NCBI GenBank assembly: GCA_950106755.1
Contig: OX467090.1
Span: 9,424,001 to 9,488,000, forward strand
Direction of reading: 5' to 3'
DNA length: 64,000 nucleotides
Origin: Climacium dendroides
Taxonomy: Eukaryota > Streptophyta > Bryopsida > Hypnales > Climaciaceae
Shown: positions 49,681 to 62,995 of the stretch, piece by piece
How the letters are laid out: each line of letters starts with the position of its first letter
Position numbering within the stretch: position 1 is the first letter of the stretch
Position numbers and translations under genes: made by a program
Notes under the pieces: generated by a model
What the model was told of the DNA's origin: nothing
Databases searched by the model: none
Seen by the model: only the letters and a program-made list of their open reading frames with translations

Positions 49681-49933
49681 GAGGAGCTACAGTACTTTGC
49701 AGGAATCCCACTAGTGAGCATCTGAAATTGAATTTCAACTGTATCTAAGCTGAGGTACAGTTCGGCCAGTCTCAGGTGAATCCAAGTTGAGGCTGAAAGG
49801 AGACTTTATTGTGTTGAATTGTGCCAGCCTTGGTGTTTAAGCACCATAAATAAGGCCAGCACATCAAAACACCCAGTTATTGAAGTCGCATTGGGTTAAT
49901 TAGTTACTAACTAGTATGCGAAGTTCTGACTTC

Positions 49934-50066
49934 CACCAAGTTGTCACTACAGGCAACCCCCGCCACCAAGTTGTCACTGCAGGCAACCCCCGCCACCAAG
50001 TTGTCACTGCAGGCAACCCCCGCCACCAAGTTGTCATTGCAGGCAACCACCGCCACCAAGTTGTGG
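49934..50066. repeat. Minisatellite, 30 bp x ~4.5
   Basis: The unit CCACCAAGTTGTCACTGCAG plus GCAACCCCCG repeats nearly perfectly. Because 30 is divisible by three, it keeps frames open on both strands (HQVVTAGNPR on plus, TTWWRGLPAV on minus), so these frames are not evidence of a gene. Confidence 0.92.
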
Positions 50067-50199
50067 ACGAAGTTCTGACTGCCACCAAGCTAGTTGGTCC
50101 ACAGAATGTCACTGCAACCAGCTACTATGTTTCATGTTTCATGTGGAGGCTAGATCCCGGATCCAATTTTTTGACTCTGGGGTGGCTGGCAAGATTTTG

Positions 50200-50325
50200 T
50201 CTACACCAGAGTAGTGAGGCTCATAAAATTGCCAAGTGAGAGTGTAATAATGTCCACACTAGAATAGTGAGGCTCATAAAATTGCCAGGTGAGAGTGTAA
50301 TTAATGTCCCACGCCAAAAATTAAC
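50200..50325. repeat. Tandem duplication resembling a decayed LTR edge
   Basis: AGTGAGGCTCATAAAATTGCC followed by AGTGTAAT and AATGTCC occurs twice, about 51 bp apart. GTGTAATTAATGTCCCAC resembles wording seen at plant LTR-retrotransposon edges, but no primer-binding site or partner LTR was found. Confidence 0.45.
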
Positions 50326-51910
50326 AGGTCCAAAAAGCACACTACTAAATGCAATTTAATTGCAATTGTTAGGTGCTAGATTAGTAACTATAGAATGCCA
50401 CCTATATAGTAAAAACAATGTGCTAAATTGAGTCCCATAAGAGGTAATTAAGCACAATATTCATATAATGAATTGAATCTTCATGAATGGGAAATCATCT
50501 AATAGCAACTGCCAAATATTATTGGACCTTTATTACTATAGACATGTTCCCACAAAGGCTTTTGTATATATCTACTCAGTAAAAAATTAGTTGTAAGGAT
50601 TTTAAAACATTACACGTAGTAAATATCGTGTAGGTATTTTAGTTACATCTCCAAGCATATGTTTCCGGTCATAGCTTGAAATGTAAATCTTGAAAAAGAA
50701 AAAAGAAAAAAAAAAAAGAAAAAAAGAAAAAAAGAAAGTATATATATATATGTACATTTGGGGATGAATAATTGGGTATTCATTTATATTTTATATTTGT
50801 CTACCATGACATTTAAGATGTAGATAGTACTCTAGTGAGTAGTCATCATCGATAGTTGTTTACATGACCATTTGCAAGAGTTAATACATTAATTCACCTT
50901 TCTTATTTTGTACAAAGAGTTGTAAAGTGGCTCTTCAAACTCCATTTTACCAATCATTTTGTTCTATGGGTGATGGAATTCCATAATGTTTTTCTTAATC
51001 TTTTTTTTAACCATCCATAGATGAATCCATCTATTTACGTTCACCAAAATGTAATAGATACTATTGGACCTTCACTACCTTGTGGTGAGGATCAGCATTC
51101 CTTTCCAAACAAATAATTAAAGTTGACAAGTGTAATTCAACATATGCTTGAACATAGAAAGATTTGTTTTTTTTAATTACTACTATTATTTTTATGAAAA
51201 AATAATATCCCAACAATTGGGGCATTAATTTCTACAAATATTTGTTTTGGCGACCCTGAGCATCGGGTCCTCGTGAAAAAAACAATGATGGTTAGATCAG
51301 AAATTGTGGGCACATTGCGGAGGCTTTCGTGAGCACCCGATTTATTGCTGCAGTTTGCGGTCTCGGGTGGGATGGTTGCGCATTACCGATCCGTCCATGA
51401 TGTATTGAATCCTAAAAAGGAGCGCACAGTGAGGTCGCAATGATCTTGTAAAATTAGTCGCAAAAGAATTGCCGCAGTTTCTTCAATTATAGTCAGAAAT
51501 CGAAACTCCAATTGTAATCCACCATATATATATGTTCAATTCGAATTCCACATCGTGCTTGTTGTAATTTTGAACCAGTTCTGATAGCATGCTGCATATA
51601 GTGAGGTTCAGAGAACCCTGGAAATTTTTTGGCAATGTGCAGGAGGTCATAATTAGTGTTGATTGAATTGCCAGGGTGTTGAATACACATTTTGAATGTA
51701 TAAGCGGAGCTTTGTGGAGTTTTGTGTTGCATGCGGAGGCGATTGTTATGTGCATTTTTTGTTGAAAGATCAATGACCTAGAGCTAGATCGAGCAGTTTA
51801 GTGCTACGCAAGAGAGCAATGAATTGAGGTGTTTGACGGGGAATCGAACAATGTTCGGGACTACATTCTATCAATAAAATTCAATCTTTTCACTTGAGAT
51901 TTTCGCTGGG
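50326..51910. other. Intergenic DNA and presumed WDR49-like promoter
   Basis: Includes an A-rich microsatellite with a short TA run (about 50696-50751). A GC-richer leader from about 51240 precedes the next gene. No gene seen. Confidence 0.45.
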
Positions 51911-54900
51911 ATGGGGGATAAGGACGACACAGGTGTCCGCCGCGGTAACCGGCGGTCGAGTTGGGCTGTAAGTGTACCCTAATTTGTTCCTGCAACAGAG
52001 GAATAGAAGTGTTACCGAAATGGAGTGTTCTTGCTTTCTTTGTTTTTTTCCAACTGCATTGTTAATTGCCTTAGACTGTTTTTTTTTTTATTCTGTTTTC
52101 ATCTGTAAGTACACATGGAAAGATTGAAAAGCTTTCAAATTATTAATTGAAATAGAAACCGGAGGACGAGAATATTTCGTGCGTGTCATAACTTTCTTGG
52201 CTGATATCTTCGTGGGTTGTCACAGCAATCACGGCACATTAGTCCAGAGGAGAAAGTGAATGAAGCTGTGAGCAAAATTCAGATGTCCATAAAGGGGGGG
52301 ACATTGGAGGCTAAGCATGCCAAGGAAGGCGGTCCGCCAATTCGTCCGGTAATCAAACCCTCGCCAATGAAGATGCTTGTTTATTATCTTTTAAAACTTG
52401 GGCATGCTCTGACGGCATGTTATGTTGCATCTTCTTTGAAGCTTACTGAATGAATTTTGGTTCTCACGCCAGCCTGACCGGAAAGAAATGGGAATGACTG
52501 CTGAAGCCCTTGTGGAGCTGAAGAAAGTGTTCAAAGCAGCCGAAGAGAACGAGAACGGCCTTCTGGATGAGGTATGACGCTGCACTATAGTGAAAGTGAA
52601 CTGCATTTAACTTCTCCTTTCAGTTGCTTGCTTTTCTTGGCTCAAAGCCGACGCATATTGGAAAAGAATTGGAAGCGAGCAGTTGGAAACTGACTCGAGG
52701 TTTTGCAGGAGACCTTCATGAACACATGCCTGACCATCAAAACTCTCACGGCACTGATGAGGTTCTTTGCTAAACCTTGTCATTTAGTGACTTAATGATG
52801 CAAATTCATATTAGTAGAATTCTCTGTGAAGTATTGCAGATGTCTGTTGAAATGCAATGTCGTAAGGGAAATAACTTGGTGACATTTAGTCAGGTATTGA
52901 TTCTGCAAATCACTCTGGTAATGCAGTGAAGAACAACTGAAGCATCTCTATATGAAAATTGATGTCAATAGCAAAGGAGAAATTGGTTTTGATGATTTTA
53001 CAAGCTATCTTCTTTCGCAGCAGGTAACAGCTCGAGTTTATTCTGCTCCTTCTAACTATTGCTTTGGTATTATATATAGGGGAAAAATAAATCTTCTCCC
53101 ACTAACAGATTGCAAAAGAGAACGAGCCTGCAGCTGAGCATACGACTTTTGTGAGAGTAACAACCTTTGGAAGCAAGAAGTTCGGGAGGTGTGACTACGA
53201 GGATTCTGAGTCAGCGCCATCCGACGAGGAGGAGAGAGCGGCAGACGAGGAAACCTGGTTTAACCCAGATCCACAAAGAAAGGGAGGCAATGAAAAGATT
53301 GGTCAGCCCGGGAACGTCATTGAAAAGGTCCGTCTCATAGAAAGTGTACATAAACCAGAAAGTTTCATGATTGAGATCGTGTAGAGCTCGTGTTGACTTT
53401 TCCTAAGCTTGATTTTACTTCAAAAAATTTATCCCTCTGGAGAGTAATGATCGACTAGTTCAAATGGCCAGAGGGAAAGCCAACACGAACTGATGTTCGT
53501 ATCTTTATGCTTAGCTATTTTCATGTCTCCTTGAGCGTGCAGATCATGCTTCTGGAAAAATTAAACGTCTATGTAACATCCACGCAAGAAGGGATGCTTA
53601 AGCTTTGGAGTGCGGACACTTTGAAACCCGTGCGGGCTATTCAGAACGGTAGTGGTGGTAAGTTTCTAAATTAGCCCTGAATTTTACTTGGTACTTTTGA
53701 ACTGCGGCTTATGCTTACTAGTCAACCTTTAGAATTTCATGTTAACGTCTCTTTGACATAAGAATTTTGTATGTTTCGTGTCAGAATGCATACTGTTGTG
53801 TTGATCTTGTCTTATTGTACTAGGGTATTAGCTTATTGTTCACGAACACCAATATCTGGCTTGCAGCTTGGATCACAGACATGGTCGTAATGGCACAACA
53901 ACCTTTGGCGGTTTTTGCTTTAGATAGGAGGTAAAATTTATATGGTTAATTTTACTGGCTATAGAATTATAGGCTCATGTAAATGGTTTGCAGTTACTAT
54001 GACGTGATTTGTTCTATATTCTCGGTACTACATCGTAATTCTTGTGTTAGAAAGGAAACCAGAAACTCTGCCAGCATTTTCCAACGATATACGCTTAAAC
54101 ACACTAAATTGCTTACAGTAAATCGTTGAGTTTACATGTTCCATTTCAATGTGTGATCATGAGAGAGAGCATACTCATGTTTGCTTTGGCAGTGTTACGT
54201 TTTATGATACAGGGAGGATGTCCTTTGATTGCCTAGGCCGCATTACAGCATTGGTAATTGAACTCCACTTATTTTTCATTCTAACAAGGGCTTCAATTCA
54301 GCAAGTTGACTGACAAGTACAAAATGTCCTGTGAAAGTGTTTCCAAAGGTGTATGTACGATATTCTGCAGAGCTGACAATATCTACTGTATCCTGTCACT
54401 GAATGAATTCGTCTTCTTATCGACTGTGTAGGAGAATGCACCCATGTGTGCGACATGGTTGAGAGTTGCTGAGAATGATAAACTTCTCTTTGGTGATGAA
54501 CTGGGAATCCTGCATACATATACATTCAATGATGAATGGGGCGGGTGAGTAGCAAAACCCACTTAGAGACTTCATCAATAATGATTCTTTCATTGGAAAT
54601 GTGATTTTAGATCAATCCGGGTTTTGGTTGTAGTTTTATAAGTAAGATTATCTTTTTCCCTACCTTAATAAACTACTTACCTTTGCCAGCTGTCCATATA
54701 TGTTTGGAAGATAAAATATCTTGAAACCTTACAGAGAGCGTCCAAGGGAAGGCTTCGGAGTGTCGGAGAAGAAGTTGCCTCCAGGAATGTCAGAAAACAT
54801 ACCATGGGTGTTGCATAATGACTGGATGACTTCGATCAAATACCTGTCGCATTCAAATTCACTTATTACTACAGGCATGGACAGTTGTTTGAACATGCTT

Positions 54901-57900
54901 GATTTCGAGAAACGGCAATTGAAATGGTCAGGAAAGGAGCATGCAAATGGTATATACGCATGTGACTACTGCAGGTGCTTCTTTTACTCGAGTTTGCTCT
55001 CCCCAAGGCACTGAATAAGTCATACACGATGACAGGGTTAGTGCTTCAGTTGGAAATTAGGCTCACGAGCCGTACGTTTTGTGCGCTGAATTTCTTAGGT
55101 CAATCCTAGTCTCCTTTTCCTTCTGGATGCTCTAGCTTGGTGACATTTCTGATCGTGTTCCTAGTGCTGTACTGCACATGCTGAAATGCAGAAGTTACAA
55201 TTTCATCGTCACCTGTGGTTTGGAGCGGTACATCAACATTTGGAACCCATTCACAGCAAAGACGATGGGATCTCTTCATGGACATGAAGCCTCGGTGACG
55301 GTAAGCCTATGTCTGGTCCACTTTGACCATCGTTCTTCGGAATAGCCAGTTATTCAAGTGATCGACTAAGAAGGGAAGTTGAAATGAATGTAGAACCAAT
55401 ATTCTTTGTATCAGGACGTACAAGTCAATGAAATAGATAACCAGATTGTGAGCATATCTGCCGATTGCGAGATAAAGGTTTGGGATATGCGAAGCAGCCG
55501 GTGCTTGGAAACTATTGTTGAGAATACGGAATGGGAGCCCTCGCGCGTAACTATATACTACGATAGTGTGAAACAGGTTCCTGTCATCTTCATATTTCCT
55601 CTCAGCAACGTCGATTCATCTGTATTTCAGCAAGGGATGACGGACTTTTTCAAGATTATATTGTGAGACAATACGGAATTCGTCAACTGGTGGTAAGAAA
55701 ATGCAATAACTCACTATTTTCCTTTTCTTAATCGTATTTTCTTGTTCTTGTAGTGTAGGTTCTGTTGGCTGGGGGTGACAAACTTGAGATGTGGCATAAG
55801 CGACGGGCACGAGAGGCACGAACAGCATTGATTGCTGCAATGATATACAATCCTCTGTTTCGTCAGGTTGCTACCCTGGCATGTGAGGGTTTTCTTTTCG
55901 CACGAAGTCGTAGGGGCATTTATTATTCTGGGTTCCAAGATGTATTGTTAACGGCACTGTCTTGGACTCTGATCACAAGGGTTGAATCTGTACTGGAGGT
56001 TCAGCAAGCAAGCAATTTATTCGATTTACTTTGAAGATGAATTTGAGTAACTTGTAACGTGTAGGTTGTGGTTGGAGAGGTCGATTCATTGGTGATGGTA
56101 TGGAGTCTAGATACGGGTGAAGATGTCTTCACATTTTCTGATACTCAGAGGTAGGCAATATTTTGTTGAAAGATTCCATGTCTGGATTAATTTTGCAAAA
56201 TGTTGTACAGAAGAGAGTTTGATTCTAGTTATATTTAAGATCTATAGTTGAGATTCTATGGTACCCCTGAAAGAATTCTGCATGCTGCTGTTAAGCCCTG
56301 AATTGGGCTTCAAATGTGCAATTCGAGCAGGAAAACAAAAATCACCTGCATGGCATTTGACCATTCATGGCGGAGGTTGCTCATTGGAGCCCAGGATGGT
56401 AGTATGCGTTTCTGGAACTTCAATAATGGTCAGGTTCTAAAAGAACTGGTTGGCTGGGGACAGGTACGTGCAAATTTACTCATTTGTAGTTAACTTCCAA
56501 CTCTGCTATTGACTGACTTTCTCTCAATAGATTTTGTATCATATTTTTGAGATTCTAAAAAATTTGATTGATGTACTTTCTTGGGCTTCTGCTTTGAATT
56601 ATTCATCAAAGGAGACAAGGTTTTAACAACTTCGAACTGTGGGAAACAGTGTGAGGTAACTTGTTGCTTGTGCATGAATGTTGCTCGCCTTAACTTCGTG
56701 GCAGCAGGAGGTTGGAATAAGAAGGTATTCAATGCTCCAAAGTAAAGTTTTAGATATCCATTGAAAAACTGAGAGAATCAGTTCGACTGAGGAAAGCTTA
56801 TACAGCGGAGCATAACCTCTAGATACATTAATGATCTTCAGTTCTCACATTTTGATTTGCGCGAGTCTTCTAGGTGTGTCAATGGTCCGACACTGTCTGG
56901 ATGGAAATCGAACATGTTGAAAAGAATATGAGAGGTCATACCGATGATGTTACGGCCATATGCTTCTGTGCACCCAGCACCATATGTACTGGAGGTTGCG
57001 ATGGGAAAGTGAGATACTTCTTGATTGTTTGAGTCACATTTTATAAACTATAATTTTCTCGTCACAGTTCAGTTCAAACTATCCTGTGAAGTATGTAAGC
57101 TATTTGCTCGTGTTGAGTGCATGAATTACATATTTCGATGTCTCTTACCTTTCGCTTGTGTACGTGTCTTGGTGTCTTTGATGTAGGTGATAGTATGGAA
57201 GATGGACGGAGTAATCATGCGGACATTAAGACCTCCTGATCATGAACGCAAAGAACCTGACTACAAAGTCATCGTCAATATAGTTTTTCTCAGAGAATTG
57301 GTACATTCTCTTTGTCCCATGCTGTACTCAGTTGCGAATGGTAGAGGTTGGGTTGGAATCCGGACCATTTATTCACTGCCAAGGAAGCAATTGCACACTG
57401 ACGCACTGTACAATCGTCGATTGGGTCATGGTTATGTTTACCCACGCGTACTAACGTGATTGATCTTGACGATGTAAATGCTCAAATATGGGGTTCGAAA
57501 GGCTAGATCAGTGGTGGTCTCAGTGGCGGATGGTTGGCTAAGATTCTTTCGCTTGCAAGATGGAGAGCTGGTATATATTAGCCTTGTCTGGTCCTTAAAT
57601 TGAATTTAGTTATATTGAAGATTAGGTGCAAAATCTAGATTTATTCAATATATTCACACATTTTGAGCAGACACGGTGATGGTAAAAATTTCTTCACTCA
57701 TGGATTTGATGCCTTGCTCGATTGCAATAAATGCAGGTGCATGAGCTTTTCACTGAGAATAAGGGAACAGTTGGACCGATTGCAGCAGATGCGAAATGCA
57801 CAGTAAGCTTCCTTCGTAGCCATTATTCTTTGAATGTGGAATGTGCGTATGGGTTCCAAGTAATATATGTAAGCTTTAGTGTTTATGTTATTTGATTTTT

Positions 57901-59510
57901 AACTTTACTTCTTAGAGCCTGTGGAAATTCTGATGGAGGAATGTGCCAGATGCTGTTTTCCGCTGATGGAAAGGGCTATGTAAAGGCATGGGATTTGACC
58001 ACCTGCCATTTTGAGAAGAAGAGCACAGAGAAGTCTTCAACGCCAATGCTTTACGATTTTCGAGCTCACCATGAGCCACTTGTGAGTTATATCTTCAATT
58101 TTCTGTCTTAACGAGCACATGCCATATTGTATCAAATGACACCCTCTAAATATCAGCATTGACGTTGAGTGGGCCGTTGTGCAGGTGAGCATGTGTTTTG
58201 TAGATGAAGATAATTTGCTTCTCACTTGCTCACAATATGGCACAGTGTATGTCATTATACGGAGAGCTCAATCAATAAATCCCCTCAATGTTGTCTCTCA
58301 CTAGTAATAATATGTTCAATGGCTCTACCTTTTCACTCTTAGAATTGTGAGTCAGTGTGTGTAATGGTTTTCTTGCATGATTCTCTTGTACCAGTCGGCT
58401 ATGGAACTCAGTAGGAATCCGAGTCGGTCAATTTGGGCAGCATCAACTCTGGGATTTGAAATACCCATCTACGTGGAGAGCTCGGGAACCTTCATATATG
58501 ATCCACCCTCTGGTAAGACAAGTGCCAGATGGAGTGTTTTCTACTGCTCGTACTCCTATTCGCATTGTTAGTGAGCGTCGATCAAGTGAAGACGAAACTC
58601 TTGATGAGGCCGAAACTGAAGCTCCGGTTCCTCCAAAAGACAATGCGGAGGAGTTAAAGAGGTGGGATATATTCTCCGTAAATAACAAAACAGAATGCTT
58701 GATTTGTGTTTGTACGGATTTCGATGGTGTACCCTATGCGTAGGGTACGTTAACAGTCGGGCTGAAAAGCACCGTTTTGGTATGGATAAATGCATTGTTT
58801 AACACAATCTAAGCTTTCAATAACATAGAACTTAACTATTTTAATTAGTTTAACGGTACTAGCAAGATGTATGCCTGGGCGATTTTCCTAGAATCTTCAA
58901 AGTCAGAGTTTTGACAAGTTTGTTCACAGGCAGTATGAGGCCAAGAAGAAAGCAGTTTTGGACCCAGGACCGCCTCACTTGAGACTGGAGAGCTGGTATA
59001 CACCGTTAATAAATGCTTATGAACGGCAGCTTGCCATCAAGGTACTCATCAGAATTATTGAACTCGTAACCTCTGAAGGGCTGCCCAACAAGTGACATAG
59101 CCTCGGAAAACGAGGCTATGTTTTTGTGACTTGGACTTTGTTTTTGGATTCACCAGATTTGAAGATTATGGATAGCAATGCTAAGAGATGCTGGGTAGCA
59201 ATAGTTTATATGTACCATATTCCTTGAAGATCACAGAAGAGTTAGCCGACTTTCGGTCAATGAATTCAGTCAAGTATCCCACCCATTTGACTGTTTGAAT
59301 TGAAACTTAAGCTGCATCTTGCAGAAATTATCTCCTCTGATGCCACTGTTACCCCCCGGCCTGTCCGAAAATGCATTAGAAAAGGCCGAAATACTCGCAG
59401 CTGAAAGGACTGCCTCACCAATGAGTTCCGCTAGCAACCGGAGCAAGAAGAAGAGATTCGTAATACTGCAACCCTTCCCTTCATATATCTTCAGCTCACT
59501 CCTTTTTTGA
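51911..59510 (+). CDS. WDR49-like EF-hand and WD40-repeat protein
   Basis: Model of 27 exons: 51911-51967, 52226-52348, 52473-52571, 52709-52761, 52927-53023, 53109-53327, 53543-53657, 53867-53930, 54193-54253, 54432-54544, 54735-54974, 55192-55300, 55415-55576, 55606-55692, 55759-55866, 56065-56150, 56331-56463, 56650-56724, 56874-57008, 57187-57300, 57502-57570, 57737-57802, 57916-58081, 58185-58246, 58395-58661, 58930-59041, 59325-59510. About 1058 residues. An EF-hand (loop DVNSKGEIGFDD) precedes many WD40 blades, e.g. EGMLKLWSAD, ERYINIWNPF, CEIKVWDMRS, DGSMRFWNF, KGYVKAWDLT, and VRLWNSVGIRVGQFGQ. This is the layout of animal and algal WDR49-type ciliary proteins. Phases agree except between exons 22 and 23, where my model is one base off; a missed small exon, unusual splice or real frameshift is possible. 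The last exon end is also uncertain. Confidence 0.85.
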
Positions 59511-62500
59511 ATTTTTGCACATTTTTGCTTATATCTTTGTACAGAAATATCAGTTACTGCACTTTCATGAAATTGGTCATGAAGGAAGGTTGTCTTTTCA
59601 ACACTCAAGTATTACATGTCCACAATATGGACGTTGCAACGCTTAAGGGTTGAAGACCTTAAGGTAAGGCATCCTATTTGGACCACAAACTGGATGTGGT
59701 TTGTGCCACTATGTACCACAAGCGCACATTTCAAAGTTGGCATGTTCACAGTTGGTACATAGTGGCACATTCAAATCGTCTCAATAGAATTGTGGCGCGA
59801 TTAAGATGGCTTACCTCATTACTGTCTCCTGAACCACTACAATGTCTACTATTTTCTGTGACTTCCTCTTGGGTATTCTCCATTCTGATGGGCTTGCTAC
59901 TGAACGTAATTAGCCTATAACCCTTGCAGGTTCGGTCCACCCCTGTTGCACTGCCTAGTAAGCACGACATCCCAATCGACTGAAGTACAAAGTTCATTCC
60001 AAAGGCGCATCACGAGGACATGTCTTTATATCTTCAAGACGATGGTTTCTCTTGGAAGAAGACTCACATGCGAGCTGCTAAATAGTTACTTGCCATTCAA
60101 TTTGCCAGCTTCTATAACGAACCTTGACCATCTTCCAGTTATTCTTCTTCAAAAAGGTATGGCGAAGGCTGAAGTCACGAAATATCCCTTCACTTCTCTT
60201 TAAACACTGACCTGATTCCGAAAATTGAAAAAGAATCTTCTATTCTGCTCCTTTCTGTTGTGTGCTCCGAGACAAGCCTTGCACCGACCTTTGCTGTTCC
60301 TCTGATCTAATAATAATTAATTTTCAGGTTAGTTGTTGAAGAAAATGATGATTTTCCAATATTGAGATTGCACTCTCTTCTCTCCTTTCCTAATAGTAGA
60401 CAAACTGCATCCCTTCTGATAATTCAATAGCACTGTTTCTGCATGAGTTCCAAGCAAGCATCGATTCTGCAATCTGTGAAAATGATTTACGATTAAACAG
60501 GGAGTGCGATCCAGTATGACAGCATTGAACAATACTGACGCAAGTGTGTCCATCTTATGTGTTGGGCTCAAGCTAAGTTAGTGACTCTCCAAATGGTAGA
60601 ACATATTTGAACTCAGTAAATTGGTAAGTAGCAGCACCCGTAACCGTTAGTGTACCCATAACTGTCACCTCTAAAATCTTGGAAAATCTTGGGAAGTGAA
60701 TAGATGTGATTACAAGGATGTAGTACATATTTATATCAAACCCTGGTGTTGGTATTAGTTGCATGTATAGTTGACTCTTTCAAAATTCACAACTTTTTCT
60801 CACATTGTCCAAATAATACATTTGAAAGTGCACAAGATTTGTTTTTCTCATACTAGTAGGGTCCGATAATTTTTTGGATGTGTATTAGTAGACATCATGT
60901 CCCAAACCCTTTAATTAACAGTTATGGGTATTACTACCTTACATATGAGTTTTATGGATCCTCATAGTGGATCCTTAACCCTTTATGTACTAAGAATTCA
61001 CTATTTCAAGTAGTGGACTTTGATTGAATGTTTTGTAGAAAGCATAATCTAAATGGAAAATTTTATTATATAATTATCTTGAGTGAAGAACATTGCATTC
61101 ATTGGTTTAAATAAACAATTATTTAAATAAATAAAAATCCCCATATAAAATCTCTAAAGTTGCTGAAAAAAATATGAGACCCAATTTGGGCTTTTTAGAC
61201 ACTAAAGGGTTAATGAGCAATTTCTGAAAGTTTCAATACATTGGGGATTTCAATATATAAGGTTGAGTTTTGGGGGGATTGGGAAATTAGCGCATTTAAC
61301 ACATGGAAATCAATAGATTCTGCATATGGACAATTAATGAGAAGAAAACGTAAGTAAGTCAAAAGATTGGACTGGTTGTGTCACCAACCAATGAACCCTT
61401 AAAATGTCCACAAATTTCAGAAGTAGATGTACTTTAGTCAACCATGATTGTAACTTTTAAAATAACCAAAAATAATTTATTTTAATAAAAATGGTAATTT
61501 TAAAGCTTGACATGTTCTGTTTCTATTCTATTTAAAAAAAAAATTTAAATCCAAAATTAAAAAAATTATTGCAATTGCAAGTTCTTTGTGTTTGGATCCC
61601 AATTACACCATATTTTGTATATTTCATTTGTATTTTTTTTTTAAAATGGTATAGGAATTTGAACTACAAAATTACTTTCTCATTTTAACCTTTGTCTATG
61701 ATAAAAATTTCAAATCATTCTAATATATGTTAAAGTTGATATAATTTTATTTTTATTTTTTACTTTCAAAAATCACAATAATTTAAATTTTTCCATCCAA
61801 AATTCTAAAAGAAAAACAATGTCAATAGAAAATGCACTCTTTCACAAACAAAAAATATCAAAATTATACATATGAATCAATTATATTAAATGATAACTTT
61901 AATGTAATAGTGGCATTTGACCTGAATGCAAGGGTGTTTTGAATATAAAATATAAGATGATTAATTGATAAATCTTCACACTAAAAGAAAATGAAGGGTT
62001 TTGTGACTACAAAGAGCAATTGGTTTTGGGGGTGCATTTGACATTTGCAATTGGTGAGATTTAGAGGCCTTAGTCATTGTGGACAAGTTTTCTAGTTGTA
62101 TCATAGTTGCAAGGTGAAATGGGATTGTTCTCATTTGTTAGCATACTCGGAACTTCATCGATGTGCTTTATGATGTGGTTGCTTATATGATGTTTGGTGC
62201 CACATGAGGTCAATCACTCAATCGGCAACTTGTACAACTTATTGGTTACTCATTTGCAACTAAGGTAGTTAGTCCATAAGTCGACCATTTAAACACTAGA
62301 ACTAAATTTTGGGCAAGGGAAACTTTTCAAAATATTTTTTAGTAAATTTTCCTTGAAAGACAAGAGCAATTGGCATCTAACCCAAGTTGTTTCATATTTT
62401 GGGTTATTTTTGAATTAGTTATGAATTTTCAAATAAGAAGTGTCATAGGTCCCTATTTGTGATCCTAAGTCTTTCATAAAGTGTTCAGTGCAACTTCTAG

Positions 62501-62704
62501 AGAGAAATGGGAAAAGCATGGAGAATGATTGACTCTTGCAATAATAAATAATATTTTTCTCAATTTTTTCAATGACTATGGAGGTCAATTTAAGAACCAC
62601 TTCCAATCCATTCCAATGCCATTTATAGGGGCGGTTCAAAATGCCCGAGCAGAGTTCGAGCCTCCTACTTTAATGTATGATTTGTTTGACCCTCATTTGT
62701 AATT
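59511..62704. other. Intergenic DNA downstream of the WDR49-like gene
   Basis: Moderate GC to about 60700, then AT-rich. Short open frames only, none with recognised features. Contains the hairpin listed separately. Confidence 0.45.
59702..59769. repeat. Short perfect hairpin, 17-bp stem
   Basis: TGTGCCACTATGTACCA (59702-59718) and its exact reverse complement (59753-59769) flank a 34-base loop. Lies about 190 bp beyond the WDR49-like stop. Could be a tiny MITE or an RNA hairpin in the 3' region. Confidence 0.7.
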
Positions 62705-62771
62705 TCATTGCAACTTGTCTATGACTCATTTGCAACTTGTTTGTGACACATTTGCAACTTGTTTGTGATAT
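62705..62771. repeat. Tandem repeat, ~22 bp x 3
   Basis: Units around CATTTGCAACTTGTTTGTGA; the first is one base shorter. Non-coding. Confidence 0.75.
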
Positions 62772-62774
62772 AAC

Positions 62775-62995
62775 TACACTAATGATGATGAATAGTGTTA
62801 CCTACACTAATTTATTTTAAAAAGTCATAAGTTTTTACTCTTGATGAATATTTTTACCAACTATGGATGTAGAGTTTTCCCACTTAGAATGACACTAGGA
62901 TTTATGATTTTTGCAAAAATATTTATAAAGAGTAAAAACTTATAGCATTTCTAAAACAGTTAGTATGGGTAACACTATTTATCATCATTAGTGTA
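62775..62995. mobile_element. Foldback MITE, ~220 bp
   Basis: Ends ACACTAATGATGATGAATAG and CTATTTATCATCATTAGTGT are complementary with one mismatch. A second inner pair (AAGTTTTTACTC / GAGTAAAAACTT) also matches. No clear target duplication. Non-coding. Confidence 0.7.

Noticed and set aside
49916..50239. 107-codon frame with HQVVTAGNPR repeats as a repeat protein
   Set aside because: Explained by a 30-bp minisatellite; no flanking gene structure.
57301..57459. Read-through extension of WDR49-like exon 20
   Set aside because: Ends in a stop and lacks WD40 character; splicing from 57300 to 57502 gives a coherent blade.
62640..62680. tRNA-like GAGTTCGAGCC tract
   Set aside because: No acceptor stem, D-arm or anticodon arm could be folded around it.
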